Part shown: piece after piece, positions 34,579-46,986 of the stretch
Position numbering within the stretch: the first letter of the stretch is position 1
How the letters are laid out: the number at the start of each line of letters is the position of its first letter
Origin: Dryas octopetala
Lineage: Eukaryota > Streptophyta > Magnoliopsida > Rosales > Rosaceae
Direction: 5' to 3'
DNA length: 64,000 bases
Assembly: GCA_963921425.1 (NCBI GenBank)
Contig: OY992833.1
Coordinates: 22,343,454-22,407,453, forward strand
Notes under the pieces: generated by a model
Databases searched by the model: none
What the model was told of the DNA's origin: nothing
Seen by the model: the letters and a program-made list of their open reading frames with translations, nothing else
Program-made: the position numbers and the translations under genes

Positions 34579-37500
34579 ATGTCAGGCCCTCAGTGCTGCT
34601 CAAACCCACCAACCCTAGACCCATCTGGAGGATCCGGCCATGTTGAAAAGCTTGGTGGTCTCGACTCCTATGTCACTGGCTCCCCTCACTCCAAGCTTGC
34701 CATTCTTCTCGTCTCTGACATTTTTGGTACTTTCCCACCACTTCAAAAATCTCTGTTCTTTTTTTTGTTTGGTTTAGTATTTTGTATTTTTGATTCATTC
34801 TATGATGTGGGTTATTGTGTATTTGAGTGGCCTGTGTGTGTTTTTGGTTTAACGGGCACTGATTATTATTTTTTTGGTTGTATATGCTGATGGGGGATCT
34901 GGATATGTTTGGTTGACTGATGAAGGAATCAACTTTTGACATTTTCCTTTTTCCTTTTTCTTTGTGGATGATCTTTTCTGTTTCCGTTGTTGATAATCTA
35001 GCCTCGATGATATTCCATTTGGTCATGAAAATGGGTCTTTGTTAATCTTTTGTGACATAAAGCTTTTATATTTGGCCTTTGGGTGTTTACTTGTTTTTTC
35101 AATATACTATTTACTTGTGTCCCCAGTTCTGTGTCTTTCTTTCTTCGTTTTCTTTTAATCATGATTTCTGTTTTCATTCTTTCCCCGTTTGGGTGCTTGA
35201 AATTGGGAATGAAGTAGTGATGTTAGCGTAAAATAATTCATATACGATCCTTCAAACCATCTGTCTCTACTATATAATTGCTTGCTGTGATATTTTATCA
35301 CCACACCACTTGTTAATAACTTAATATTACATGTTGATCTGCTATGCAGGATATGACGCTCCAAACTTGAGGTATGGCTTAATCCCATATCTGTTTTTTA
35401 CCGCTCAGTTATTTCTATCGTTTTTTTCTTGAATTTGAACCTTTTTTATGTTGTCCCTTTTCTAATATCAACTCTGCACCATCAGTCACACTTGCTGATT
35501 GAATTTGATGACTTAGTGAACACTTTGAAACAGTTTACTTAATGCGTACAATTGTTAAGGGAGAAAAGGTTATAATAGGTCTATAAGTAACTAAATTTTG
35601 AAAAATAGCTACAACCATTAGTTTCAGATTGTCTATCAGATATAGCAACTTTCAACTTTATACTATAATGAAGGATTCCAAAATCAGAGATTTTTTTTTT
35701 TTAACATTTGTGTTATTCACCCAAATCACTATATAGTTAGTATGTTTCCAAAATATCATTTTTTCTTTATAGGAATGTTTCCTAAATATCAAATACACTT
35801 TACTAATGCCACCTGCCTTCTGTTGTAAAGGAAGCTTGCAGACAAAGTTGCAGCTGCTGGGTTCTTTGTTGTGGTCCCTGACTTCTTTCAAGGAAGCCCT
35901 TTTGTACCTGGCGAAGATGGGTCCTATGCCGGTCTACCTGCTTGGATAAAAGATCATGGACCGGTTGTTTTTTTTTTATTTTGATGCAAATCAATAATTT
36001 TTTTTTATTTATAAATTAAGTACTTATACATGTATCGCTTTGTGATTCTTGAATTGAAATAAAATTTTCAGATACTTATTCGAAAATTCTCATTTTAGGC
36101 TGTTTGAAGTTGAAGATGTGTGTGGATTCAGCTTGGCAGTCCCATTATTGTTGTTGTTTTAAACTTTATACGGTTTTTAACCACTCTGCTTCTTATCAAA
36201 AAAAATTAAATGCTATGCTAGGCTGTTTCCACCTTTTGTGTGACAATGGTTAAATATGTGGACCTGATATTGTGGTGTTTTAAGAGTTGCTATGCAATTT
36301 TTGAGTGTTCAAGAATTGTTAAAATATTTAGCTTCCAAACTCTTGTTTTTGTATTGGTAGGACAAGGCATCCGAAGATGTAAAACCAATACTTGAAGCTT
36401 TAAAAAGTAAAGGCGTTTCTGCAATTGGGGCTGCAGGCTTCTGTTGGGGGGGTGAGATCATTTTCTTTTCCCTAAACTTTTATGCTTTATTTTTCTTTAT
36501 ATACGTATATATATGTGATTTATTAGTTGTTTTTTCAGCTTAACAAAAATGTCTCATATTTAAACACTGTTTTGTGGGGGCTAACACTTAGGCTGTGTTT
36601 TACTTCACATTCTCAATTCATTAGTTCAACCAATATGGAAAATATTGTTTCAGTTGACGTTGAATTATTTGTCCTGTTCTCAGCCAAGGTTGTGGTTGAA
36701 CTTGCAAAGCATGACTTTATCCAAGCTGCTGTTCTATGTCATCCTTCATTCGTCACTCTGGATGATATCAAGGGTAAGATTTTTTTTTTTTTTTTTCTTT
36801 GTATTGTGCCATGGCAACAGGGGGCAGCCATGGCCACCACTTGTGCGGGTGTATAAGTAATTCTGTTTGAGAGTTTTCTGGTAATAAAAATTTTCTTCAC
36901 ACTAAGAAAGGTGATAGAAGCACTCTAATTATGTTGGTTTTCGAAGATGGTGTATAAGTAATTCTGTTTGAGAGTTTTCTGGTAATAAAATTTTTCTTCA
37001 CATTAAGAAAGGTGTAAAATAGAAGCACTCTAATACTGTTGGTTAAAGAAGATATTAGAGGAAGATCACAAATGTGATATTCAGTCTCAGTTTATTGATA
37101 CATTCCTGGAACTACTTTCAGCGGTTAAGGTTCCCATTTCTATACTCGGAGCTGAGATTGATCAGATGTCTCCACCCGAAGTTGTGAAACAATTTGAAGA
37201 GGCTTTAACTGCAAAGTCTGAGGTAGGAATATCCTTCATCAAAACAGTCTTCAATAATTTTAATGCCCTTGTTGATTTTAATCATGGATTTTGTCTTTCT
37301 TATTATGACATGCAATTAAGTCATGGTTTATATGTAGAACCAACCTTTACAAAACGAACTTGTAAGGGAATAGTTCCTAAGAGCTTATATACTATGCTAA
37401 GATATTCTATGTTTTCAATGTGGGACATTTGTGATATGACAAATTACCTCAACTGTTTGGGGTCAGATGAAAATATTTGGCTCCTTTAAATAAGGGTTCA

Positions 37501-37770
37501 TAGAGTTATACACAAGACCACCTTGATAGGGAAAGAGGAACCACTGTGGTAGCTGGTAGTGATTAAAATTTTAAAGTTGTTGAAATGACTGTTGGTTTTA
37601 TGGAATCACAGATTAAAAGCCATGTGAAGATATTCCCAAAAGTGGTTCATGGGTGGACCGTGAGGTACAATGTTGAAGACGAAGAAGCTGTGAAGGTTGC
37701 TGAGGAGGCTCATCAAAACTTGTTGGAGTGGTTCTTGAGCCATTGCAAGGGAATGGTATCATCACTTTAG
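34579..37770 (+). CDS. Dienelactone hydrolase family alpha/beta hydrolase, copy C (stop-loss extension)
   Basis: Seven exons: 34579-34726, 35350-35371, 35831-35963, 36361-36451, 36684-36773, 37122-37222, 37612-37770; 247 residues. The first 241 residues equal copy A (predicted triad Cys129, Asp175, His208). The ancestral TGA after HCK has become GGA, so translation runs on for GMVSSL to a TAG at 37768-37770. The extension is short and probably tolerated, as the C-terminus of this fold lies outside the active site; that is inference. The upstream region is altered by the MITE at 34094-34522, which replaces the TATA-like box of copy A. Copies A and C are otherwise nearly identical in exons and introns. 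Confidence 0.93.
36848..37043 (+). repeat. Two tandem copies of the ~101-bp repeat in intron 5 of DLH-C
   Basis: The repeat starts at 36848 and 36949. DLH-A has three copies. Confidence 0.87.
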
Positions 37771-37968
37771 TGTTCTATCGTCACTTGAGATGAGAACTGT
37801 GTGGACCTTATCTTATCAACTGCTTTTAATTCTTAATGGTTAAATAATGCCTGCACTACTATCTATGCACCAATATATAGATGTAAATTTTTGTTGCTTG
37901 GAGTGTAAAGGGTTGAAATGCATTGTTTGAAGTGAACACTGAATGGTGTCATCAATTATGTATTCTAC

Positions 37969-38335
37969 CAGTTAATTATACTTACACCCCTGAGGTTTAT
38001 CGTCTTTTCACATACACCTCCTGAAGTTTTAATAATTATACATACATTTTCTAAGGTTTTAAAACTATTACATATAACTCCTATAGTGAGACAAAAATGA
38101 TGAGAAATTATCCAAAAAAATATGCTAAGGGATTAAATAGCTTAATAAGATTATTCAAGGTGTAAGGTTCAACCTGAATACAAATATTTATTTATTTATT
38201 TATTTTTTTTTTTTCTCTTGTAGGGGTTATATGTAACAGTTTTAAAACCTTAAGGGTGTATGTGTAATTATTGAAATCTTATGGGGTGTATGTGAAAAGA
38301 CAATAAACTTTAAGGGGTATAAGTGTAATTAACTC
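37969..38335. mobile_element. MITE with 9-10-bp target duplication, 3' of DLH-C
   Basis: TGTATTCTAC lies on both sides (37959-37968 and 38336-38345), while unit 1 has it once near 15108. The inverted ends AGTTAATTAYACTTAYACCCC run into arms of about 110 bp (CTTTTCACATACACC and AAGGTTTTAAAAC also inverted). It has no ORF. Mutator-type by duplication length. Confidence 0.85.
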
Positions 38336-38345
38336 TGTATTCTAC

Positions 38346-40055
38346 TGTCATTTAAGATGAGAGTAGTGTGGAGCTGAGAGCATCCGCAGTAGTTGTTCAA
38401 TAGTTCAATTTTGTGAACTGTTTTTGCATTTATTGAACTAAATTGCAATTTTATTTGCAGTGGTGCAGTTCTTCAATGGCTTCAGATCAATAACTATATT
38501 TTTTTACATACTCAAATGACATAAAATGGAAAAATTTAATTACGATAAAAATTATACCATTAAATGGTCTCAAAGAGATCTTTAAAAATAGACCAATTTT
38601 GGATATATTTTTAAAATTTTAATTTCATACCCAACTTTTATATTTAGATATTCTCAAAAAAATTGTATATTTAAATAATTTTCAATGTTGTAAGTTTTTT
38701 ACAAACAAGAAAATATATTGGCAAAAGAGAGTTAACAAAAATTGTAATACATTTATTAAATGGATAGAAGAAATGATACATTTATTTAAAAAAATAAAAA
38801 AGAAGAAAGGCATTAGAGTAAACGTTTAAAAATTTAAAATGAAAAACAAGGAGATATAATGCAATCTTTGTGTCGATATGAAAGAGGCTGTAGAGGTATA
38901 TATTTTTAAACATTGTGGGCCAATTTATTGAACTAAATTTTACTTTATAGTTCATATTTGTGTTCTAAAATAAAATATTGAACCTCACCGCTGCAAATAC
39001 TCTTATATTTATGTAAGAGATGGTGGAGCTGATATAGTGTAGACCCCTATTTTTATATAAGGTTTTTGGTGTTTGGTTGATGGTATAATTCTGTGATCCT
39101 AATTTTAGATTCCATTTTATGCTCACTTAAGTTTAGGTTTTGTTGGTGCACAATACAGAATAAAGAATATGTCATTTTAATGGGTTTGGCGCCATGCCGT
39201 TTGTTGCACGCTTGCAGCTCAATGGTCAATATGGCCACCCAATGAGTTTTATTTTATTTTATTTTATTTTTTTTTAAGTTTGAAAACCATAAAACAATTA
39301 AAATGAATATTAAGTAATACATGATGAGTGAGATGATACTAATTTACCATAGTTAAAGGTTGTCTCTGTAATATCAAATCTCTTGAGACTGTGGTGAAGG
39401 ATTGAAGGAATGTGGTTTCCATTATTTCATGTGGTATATGTGCTGAAAAAAATAAAGTTAAGAGTCATTAATTTTACTAAATTTATTTACCATATAATGT
39501 GTTACTACAACTCATGTTAATGTTGAGAGCACCGAAACAAAAAAAAAAATGTTGAGATCACCAAGTTTACTCATAAAATGATGTGTCATATACATGCCTA
39601 TATCTTACTTGCAAAAATAAGAGAGGTTTAGATAGATTTGAGTCCAATCGGGAAGGTAAATCTTTATTCCATTGATAGGTAGAAGGTTCCTAGACTCCTA
39701 CCTTCTCTTCCAAACTTACCAGGGCCAGCGCTTAAAAGTATCCACGTAAATCATTGTATTGATTTAGAATTTGATATATATATATTTGTATGATTGTATC
39801 CACGTAACAATAAAGATTGTTGATCAGAACAAGAAAAAAAAAAAAAAAAAAAAAAGATACTTTTGTTGACCGTGGGACTCTGGGAGTGCATATCACTTAA
39901 AATATGCCAATATGCACCTGCCCAGTAATTTAGAAACCAGATGCTAACTACTCCACTAATTGCCTTAGTATCTAGTCTCCTAGCTTGATTAAATAGTGGC
40001 AAAGAATGTGCGAGTGTATGTGCACTTTGTGATTCAGAGATAAAGAAAAGAGAGA
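38346..40055. other. Intergenic between DLH-C and DLH-D, no gene seen
   Basis: AT-rich DNA collinear with 15115-17876 of unit 1 but lacking that unit's insertions. A 22-base A run lies near 39834. The right end carries the ATTAAATAGTGGCAAAGA core promoter of DLH-D. Confidence 0.55.
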
Positions 40056-42568
40056 ATGTCAGGCCCTCAGTGCTGCTCAAACCCACCAATCCTCAACCCA
40101 TCCAGTGGATCCGGCCATGTTGAGAAGTTTGGGGGTCTTGAGTCCTATGTCACTGGCTCCCCTCACTCTAAGCTTGCCATTCTTTTCCTCTCTGACATTT
40201 TTGGTACTTTCCCACCACTTTAAAAATCTCTTCTTCTTTTTTTCCCTTTAGTTCAGTATTTTCTAAATTTATTTCTTCATTCTGTGATATGGGTTATTTC
40301 CCTTGTGTATTTGAGTGGTCTGTATCCGTTTTTGGTTTAGTGAGGACTGATTGTTAGGTTGTGTATGTTAATGGGTGCTCAAAGTTTGTTTGGTTGACTG
40401 ATGAATTAAGGAATCAGGTTTGACTTGACATGTTTCTTTGCCATGCAGGATTTCAAGCTCCAAACTTGAGGTATGACTAGCTTATTCCCATATGATCTGT
40501 TTCTCTACAGCTAATTTATTTGTTTTTCATAGTCTGCTAGATGAGTTCTCTGGACCACTTTTCTTAAGTTTGAACCTAAATTTTTATGTTGTCCCTTTTC
40601 TCATATCAACTCTGGGCCATCAGTTAGGCTGATTAAATTTGATGACTTGGTGGACACTGAAACAATTTACATGAAGAGTACAATTGGTTATATAGGTTTC
40701 ATATATATATGTAACCAAATTTTGGAAAGGGATATAGCAACTTTCATATCTCCCTTTGCTGATGCTTAGAAGATACCCACCTGGATTTAGAGTGTTGACT
40801 CTACAATATAATGAAGGATAGTTCATCCTTCCAGTTTCCAACATCAGAATTTTCTTTGAAGAGCAGTTGTGTTATTGATCACCTAAATCACTATGTGTAT
40901 AGTTTGCATGTTCCCATAATACCATATACCATGCCTTCTGTGTTGTGAAGGAAGTTTGCAGACAAAGTTGCAGCTGCTGGATTCTTTGTTGTGGTTCCTG
41001 ACTTCTTTTATGGAGATCCTTTTGTACTTGGAGATGATGGGTCTTTTGACTCTCTACCTGTTTGGTTAAAAGATCATAGTCCGGTTGGTTCCTTAATTCA
41101 ATTTATTTTGATGCTTATATCTATAAATTTCTTTGTAATTGAAGTACTTTACAAGTTTCTCTACATGATACTTGTACAAGTATCACATTGAGATACTTGG
41201 ATTTACAGTTTCATCTGGCACTACACTTTCAGATACTTATTGGGAATTTTTCATTTTGGGCTGTCTGATGTTGCGGTGTTATAAAAATTGCTACAGAATT
41301 GTTGAGTGTTCAGATATTGTTAAAACTTTTACTTCTTTAAAGAATCATTTTTTGTATTGATAGGAGAAGGGATTCGAAGATGCAAAACTAGTAATTGAAG
41401 CTTTAAAAAGTAAAGGCGTTTCTGTAGTTGGGGCTGCAGGCTTCTGTTGGGGCGGTGAGTTCATTTTCATTTTCTGTAAACTTCTTTGTTACTTTTAGGT
41501 AATATGTTTTTTTTTTTCGGTTCTGTTTAATAAAATGTCTCATATTTAGACAGTTTTTAACTTCACTTCCTCAATCCAGTTGTTCAACCTATGGTAAGTA
41601 TTGTTTCTGCTGACATATGGAATCACTTGTCCTGTTCTCAGCAAAGGTTGTGGTTGAACTTGGAAAGCATGGCCACAACTTTATCAAAGCTGGTGTTTTG
41701 TTGCATCCTGCATTTACCACTGTGGATGATATCAAGGGTAAGACTTCTGTATTTAGAGGGTGTAAAGCAGAAGCACCCCTTTATATTTTTCAGTATGGAA
41801 ATATCAGAGGAACAGAAAAAAAGTTGGTATATATTATGATTCTTTGCCAAACAAAGATTGAGTCCTAGTTGATCAATGGATGATGGAACTACTTTCAGAG
41901 GTTAAGGTTCCCATTGCTATACTTGGAGCTGAGTTTGATCACATTACTCCACCTGAAGTCTTGAAACAATTTGAAGAGGTTTTGATTGCAAAAACTGAGG
42001 TATGAATGAATATCCTTCATCAAAACAGTCTTCAATACTTAATTTAGTGCCTCGGTTGACTTTCATCATGGACATTCCTTAGTCCTGTGATTTCAAAATT
42101 AGCATTTTAAAATTTTTCTAAAAATGATAGGAACACAATAAATTAGTTAGCAAACTCCATTTAAATAATGGTTCAATATAGTTGAACTGAAGACCTCCTC
42201 CTTCATACTAAGACTAAGGAAAACTTCTCTATCACGGTGTATACACCCTGCGTGTCTATTTCTCTCATCACGTGACCTAGCACATGATAAGAGAGATAGA
42301 CACAAAAGGGGTGTATACAAGCATAATGTGGAAACTCATTGATAAGAAAGAGAGGTACCACTGCTGTAGCTGGTAGTGATTTAAAATGTTGATTTATATG
42401 AATCAGTGTTGTTTTATGGAATCACAGATCAAAAGCTATGTGAAAATATTTCCAAAAGTGGAACATGGATGGACCACGAGGTACAATGTTGAAGACGAAG
42501 CATCTGTTAAGTCTGCTGAGGAGGCTCATCAAGACTTGTTGGAGTGGTTCTTGGACCATCTCAAGTGA
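40056..42568 (+). CDS. Dienelactone hydrolase family alpha/beta hydrolase, copy D
   Basis: Seven exons: 40056-40203, 40449-40470, 40951-41083, 41364-41454, 41642-41737, 41899-41999, 42428-42568; 243 residues, all junctions GT-AG. It is the counterpart of copy B. The coding differences seen by eye are two silent changes and one ATT-to-TTT that makes GAEFDH where B has GAEIDH, placing Phe at 176 next to the predicted catalytic Asp177. The nucleophile elbow GFCWG and the His motif EHGW are intact. The gene should encode a folded enzyme; whether the Phe changes activity cannot be judged from sequence. Same strand and promoter core as B. Confidence 0.95.
42238..42319. repeat. Foldback repeat in intron 6 of DLH-D
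   Basis: The same hairpin as at 20055-20136 in DLH-B, with one base changed in the left arm (GCGTG for GCGCG). Confidence 0.75.
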
Positions 42569-45500
42569 ATGGCACTGTTCATTGTCACTTAAGATGAGAA
42601 CAGTGTGGACTGTGGAGTTTATCTTATCATCTGCTTTGTATCTGTAATGGTTAAATAATGCCTGCACTTTTTATGTGCCAATATACGTATGTAAATGTTA
42701 GCTGCTTGGGGTACAGGTTTTAAATGCATCATTGCATTGCTTAAAGTATTGGTTTTTAACCTAATGGACACAAGAAAAATGCAGCAGGGTTTTGTGGAAT
42801 GTTTATCTGATGAATAAAATACTATGGCATTTGGATCGTATATTTAATGTGTTTTGACCAGATATTTGATATGTTATATTGTCAAACTATCAAATTGAAT
42901 CACATATTTAGACAAGATTCTACCTTATTTATGATCCTAATCGATAATTTGACAACTTAATATGTTAGACTATCGTAAAAAAAAAAAAAAAAAAAAGATT
43001 TCCCAAATACTTTTTGTTTGTTAACAGTTGGAAACAACTTGGTAATGAATATTGGGTTCTTTCTTCTAAGGACACTCAAAGTGTCCAACACACTCTTTGG
43101 GTGTTTTTTGTGTTTTAAGGGTAACATTTTGGGCTTTGTGTGGGGATTTGGTAGTGCATCTCATGGTACGTGCATGGGCTGGGCTTCTCTCAATGAATGT
43201 GGATAATGGGCTTTGGGTGTGTAGGTTTTTCAAGTTAAATGGACAGTTGGACACAAACGTTTCTGTGCTTATCATGTTTGTGACGTGGAGGAAATCTGAC
43301 GCTCCTACGAAGCATTTGGGGAACACGCTTGGTCAGCAAATGGTGCAACGCAGCACTCAGATGTGGGCCCCTTTTGACAGTGTCACACTGTCACTCTGTT
43401 TACACTTTACATCATGGAAAAAGCGCGTGGAATCATCACCTATCCAATTTTATTACTATTTCTCCTCTTTCTAATCATTTCCACTTCCCCACATATTCTC
43501 TGTGGACGATAAGAATACTTGGGTGAATTGTATTATAATATAGGGATTAATACCATTTTGCTCCCCAGACTATTACACTTGTATCAGTTTGCTCCCCAGA
43601 CTTCTAATTTGAAAAATTAAGGACTCTGATTTTTTTAATTTTGCCAATTGAGGTTCTTTTGTCAATTTACACATTTTTTATTCAAATCTTTGAGGGCAAA
43701 ATGGTCCCTTTCAATTAGATCTTATCATTTTTTCCTCATGCATCATTTTTCCTCTTTCATTTCTTGCTAAATTCTAGTTGATCATCTCGACATTTTAGAT
43801 GAAAAATGTATAAATTGACAGAATAACCTTAATTGGCAAAATTGAAAAAGTCAGGGTCCTTAATTTTCCAAATTAGAAGTCTAGGGAGCAAACTGATACA
43901 TGTGTAATAGTCTGGGGAGCAAAATGACATTAATCCCTATAATATATAACATTTGGGGCGGGCTCTAATAATTAATAAATAACATGAATGCCGGCGTCGG
44001 CATGGTGCAGATATAATATCGACACATCATTAATTGACTGCGGCACATCTAAATTTTGACTATAACACATCTCGATTTTGTGTGTCGACACTGTATTCAC
44101 ACTATATTCGTACTATGTTGACATCTACATTCATGCTTATTTACTGTTTATCTGCATTAGAGTCTGCTAGGTAGCACCACTCATCTCATCTCATCTCATA
44201 TAAAATGTAAAATATTTAACACATTCTCAATAATGTGCATATTATTTTGGAGAGGAATCCTCAAATAAATAAAACTTTGTATAAATAAAATGAGATCATG
44301 AATTTCTCTATCAATTATCAATTAATTTTAGATTAAATATTTTAATTTTTTAATATACCAAACATAAAAAATGAAATCTCATACTCGTTCTCAAATTCTC
44401 ATTCATGCAAAACAAACTCTACCTTAAAGACTAGGGCTTTTGGACAATGGCAACGAGTGATTTCATGGAAGACTCAGGCCAATGACAACTCCTCAACTAT
44501 GCTGTTGGAATTGGAGAAAACTAAATGCACTTTAGACACATTGTCGAGCACTATTGTTTTATGAAAAATGTTTGGATCTTTACATTTAAGAAGTCATTTC
44601 TCCTTACAAAGTTACAAGTTAATACAATTTGAAATGTATCCAATTGTTTTTTATTTTCTTGTAATTAGTTACCAATTAATTATTATAAGTTCATACGTTT
44701 CAAATTGTGATTTAACTTGTAAAAAGGAATTAAATGTAAAGCAATATTATAAGTTAATATTGTTGTTTTATCAGTCTATGATGGTGGGGATAATTGGCAA
44801 TCTTTGGATGGGACAGTCTTTGGCCAAGATGCATTGCTTAGCCTTGTTGTTAAAGAAAGGTTTTCAATGAGAGTGGGCCCCCTCTCACTTGGATGCTCTA
44901 CTCGAGATCACAATCCACAGCTTGGAACAATTTGTACCCAAAATGCTTCAAAAAAGGACAGAGTTATATGACTTCCTGCAAGCAATGGTACCTGTTCAGC
45001 TCGCTCTACCTGGCAAGCTATTAGTTCCTCTAAACTTTGTAAACAACATAAATCATAAGATAAAAATAATTTGGGTATTTGTGTGCCTTATTTTATGGCT
45101 TCCAATTCAGTATGAGATTCCCATTTGGAGATCCCATGTGATGCACATGCACCTGGGTATTCAATGAATGGTGAATGTTTATATTCAGTGAATGAGTTTA
45201 AATTATTTTATTACTGCTCATTTCCAGTTACCAATAAATAATATTCGTTCTTCCATCAAAGTTCAGACTGATTTATTTCCTTATTTACTTTATTTGTTGG
45301 CTAAAATTCTAGATGGTTGGTTTTTTTTATTTGGGTAGACGGTTGGTTTGAGAAATAGATTTTTTATTTATTGAGTAAAACTTTCATATAACGGATATAG
45401 TCATAAATGTATATACACATTCGTAATAGATAAATTTTTCTCTCACTTATTTCAGTGTGTATTGCTTGACTTTCATTTGTATGGTATATTAATATTAATA

Positions 45501-46986
45501 TTCAGAATTCTCCTTATGATTAATTTAGGGTTTAACAATAAAATTTAAAGATACAAAATAACTATTAAATTTGTAACATAAGACAGATTAAAAATAAGTA
45601 AAATAACGCAATTAAAGGAGATAGTATTAGTTAAGAGTATTAGTTGAAATTGGCTTTTGGACTCCTAAACCTTACTTAAGAGTTAAGACCCGTAAATCTA
45701 CCTAACACATTACTAATATGGGATTGAGACTTAGGAATCACACTATATGGCCTTCTTTAGAGGTTGGCACATAACCTCACTTGGAGATAAATTATACATA
45801 TTGCACTTATACTAATGGATAGACTTTTTTAATGTAGCGCATAACTATTTATCTGTCTATGAATTCACGTTGCACTGTAGTGTATAGGATGACATCGTTT
45901 CTTTCATGGTTAAAGAGTTGTAGTTCATCAATGGCAACAAAAAAAAAAAAAAAGAGTTGTTGTTCATCAATGGCAAAGAAAAAAAAAATTGTTGTTCATA
46001 AGTACCTAGAACTGTCCACCACATTATCGATACAGAATTTAGGAATATCACATTATCTGTGACTTAGGAACTCTAGCTATGGCTTACATTGTCGATGTCA
46101 GTCTATAGGACCCCCTCAATTTATTAACTTTAATATTACCAAGTAATTGTCAAATACGATTCCATCTATCTATGGATGAACCTCTAAACCATTATTGGTA
46201 GCAATTAGCTTCATCTTTTTTTTTTTTTTTTCTCTTTCTTTTTCTTTCTTAATGAAAATTGGTAATATCATATAAATTTACTTCAAAGAAATAACCAGGT
46301 CGGTGGCATGAATGACACCAAGTCACCAACCCCTTTTGTAAGGGTTAAATAATTTCTCACATCTTAATTGACAAAAAATCAAGTTTTCTAGATATGGACC
46401 TTCTTCATCATTCATCACATAAAAAATGTCAAATACAACTAAGATCTAGTTGGATGAAATGGTTTATAATAAAGAATTTATATTTAAGTTTCTAGTGTAG
46501 TTTATTTAATTATACAGTTATACTTTTAAAATATTAGTTTCTTAGGTTACTAAAATCTACATATAACTTTGATTAAGATACTAAAGAGAAAAGTGTTATT
46601 TTAAAATAAATTCCTCATTTTCTATATAATCATATTTATAAAGATGATATGTTTATTCCATATCAACTCATTTCTAACTTCTTTTCGTCACTGATACTCC
46701 CATCCCACATACCTCTCATTCTCACTTCATATGCTCAATCTCATCATAAAAATAATTTTTTTATTGAAATCTTAAAGGGTAATTAGTTTGGCTAGGAATT
46801 CATGTTTCTTCAAATGTGGTCTTGAATTAAAGCCATAGATGCAAAATGCACTATTTACTTTGAAAAAGCAAAACATGAAAATTAAAATAAAATAGCAAAG
46901 TGATGGCAAAAAGGTCATTTCCACAAAAATATAATTAGTCATTTCCACAAAAATATAATTATTGCTAGTATTAGAATATAATTTTT
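42569..46986. other. 3' flank of DLH-D to the end of unit 2, no gene seen
   Basis: Collinear with 20387-24855, with a MITE at 43543-43937, a replaced stretch near 45370-45640, and no solo LTR. A 20-bp word (GTCATTTCCACAAAAATATA) is tandemly repeated at about 46913 and 46938, where unit 1 has it once. Confidence 0.55.
43543..43937. mobile_element. MITE (395 bp) with 9-bp target duplication
   Basis: TATAATATA lies at 43534-43542 and 43938-43946, and unit 1 has one copy near 21370. The inverted ends start GGGATTAATRYCATTTTGCTCCCCAGACTATTACAC, with arms over 100 bp. It has no coding capacity. Mutator-type by duplication length. Confidence 0.87.

Larger units (their letters stand above)
24955..46986. 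repeat. Unit 2 of the tandem segmental duplication (DLH-C and DLH-D)
   Basis: Collinear with 8690-24855. It is longer (about 22.0 against 16.2 kb), chiefly because of five insertions: the copia element 26412-32109 and the elements at 32906-34024, 34094-34522, 37969-38335 and 43543-43937. Around 45370-45640 the unit carries a stretch replaced relative to unit 1 (22830-22970). Its right limit lies only about 75 bp before the probable MPK16 leader. Confidence 0.93.
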
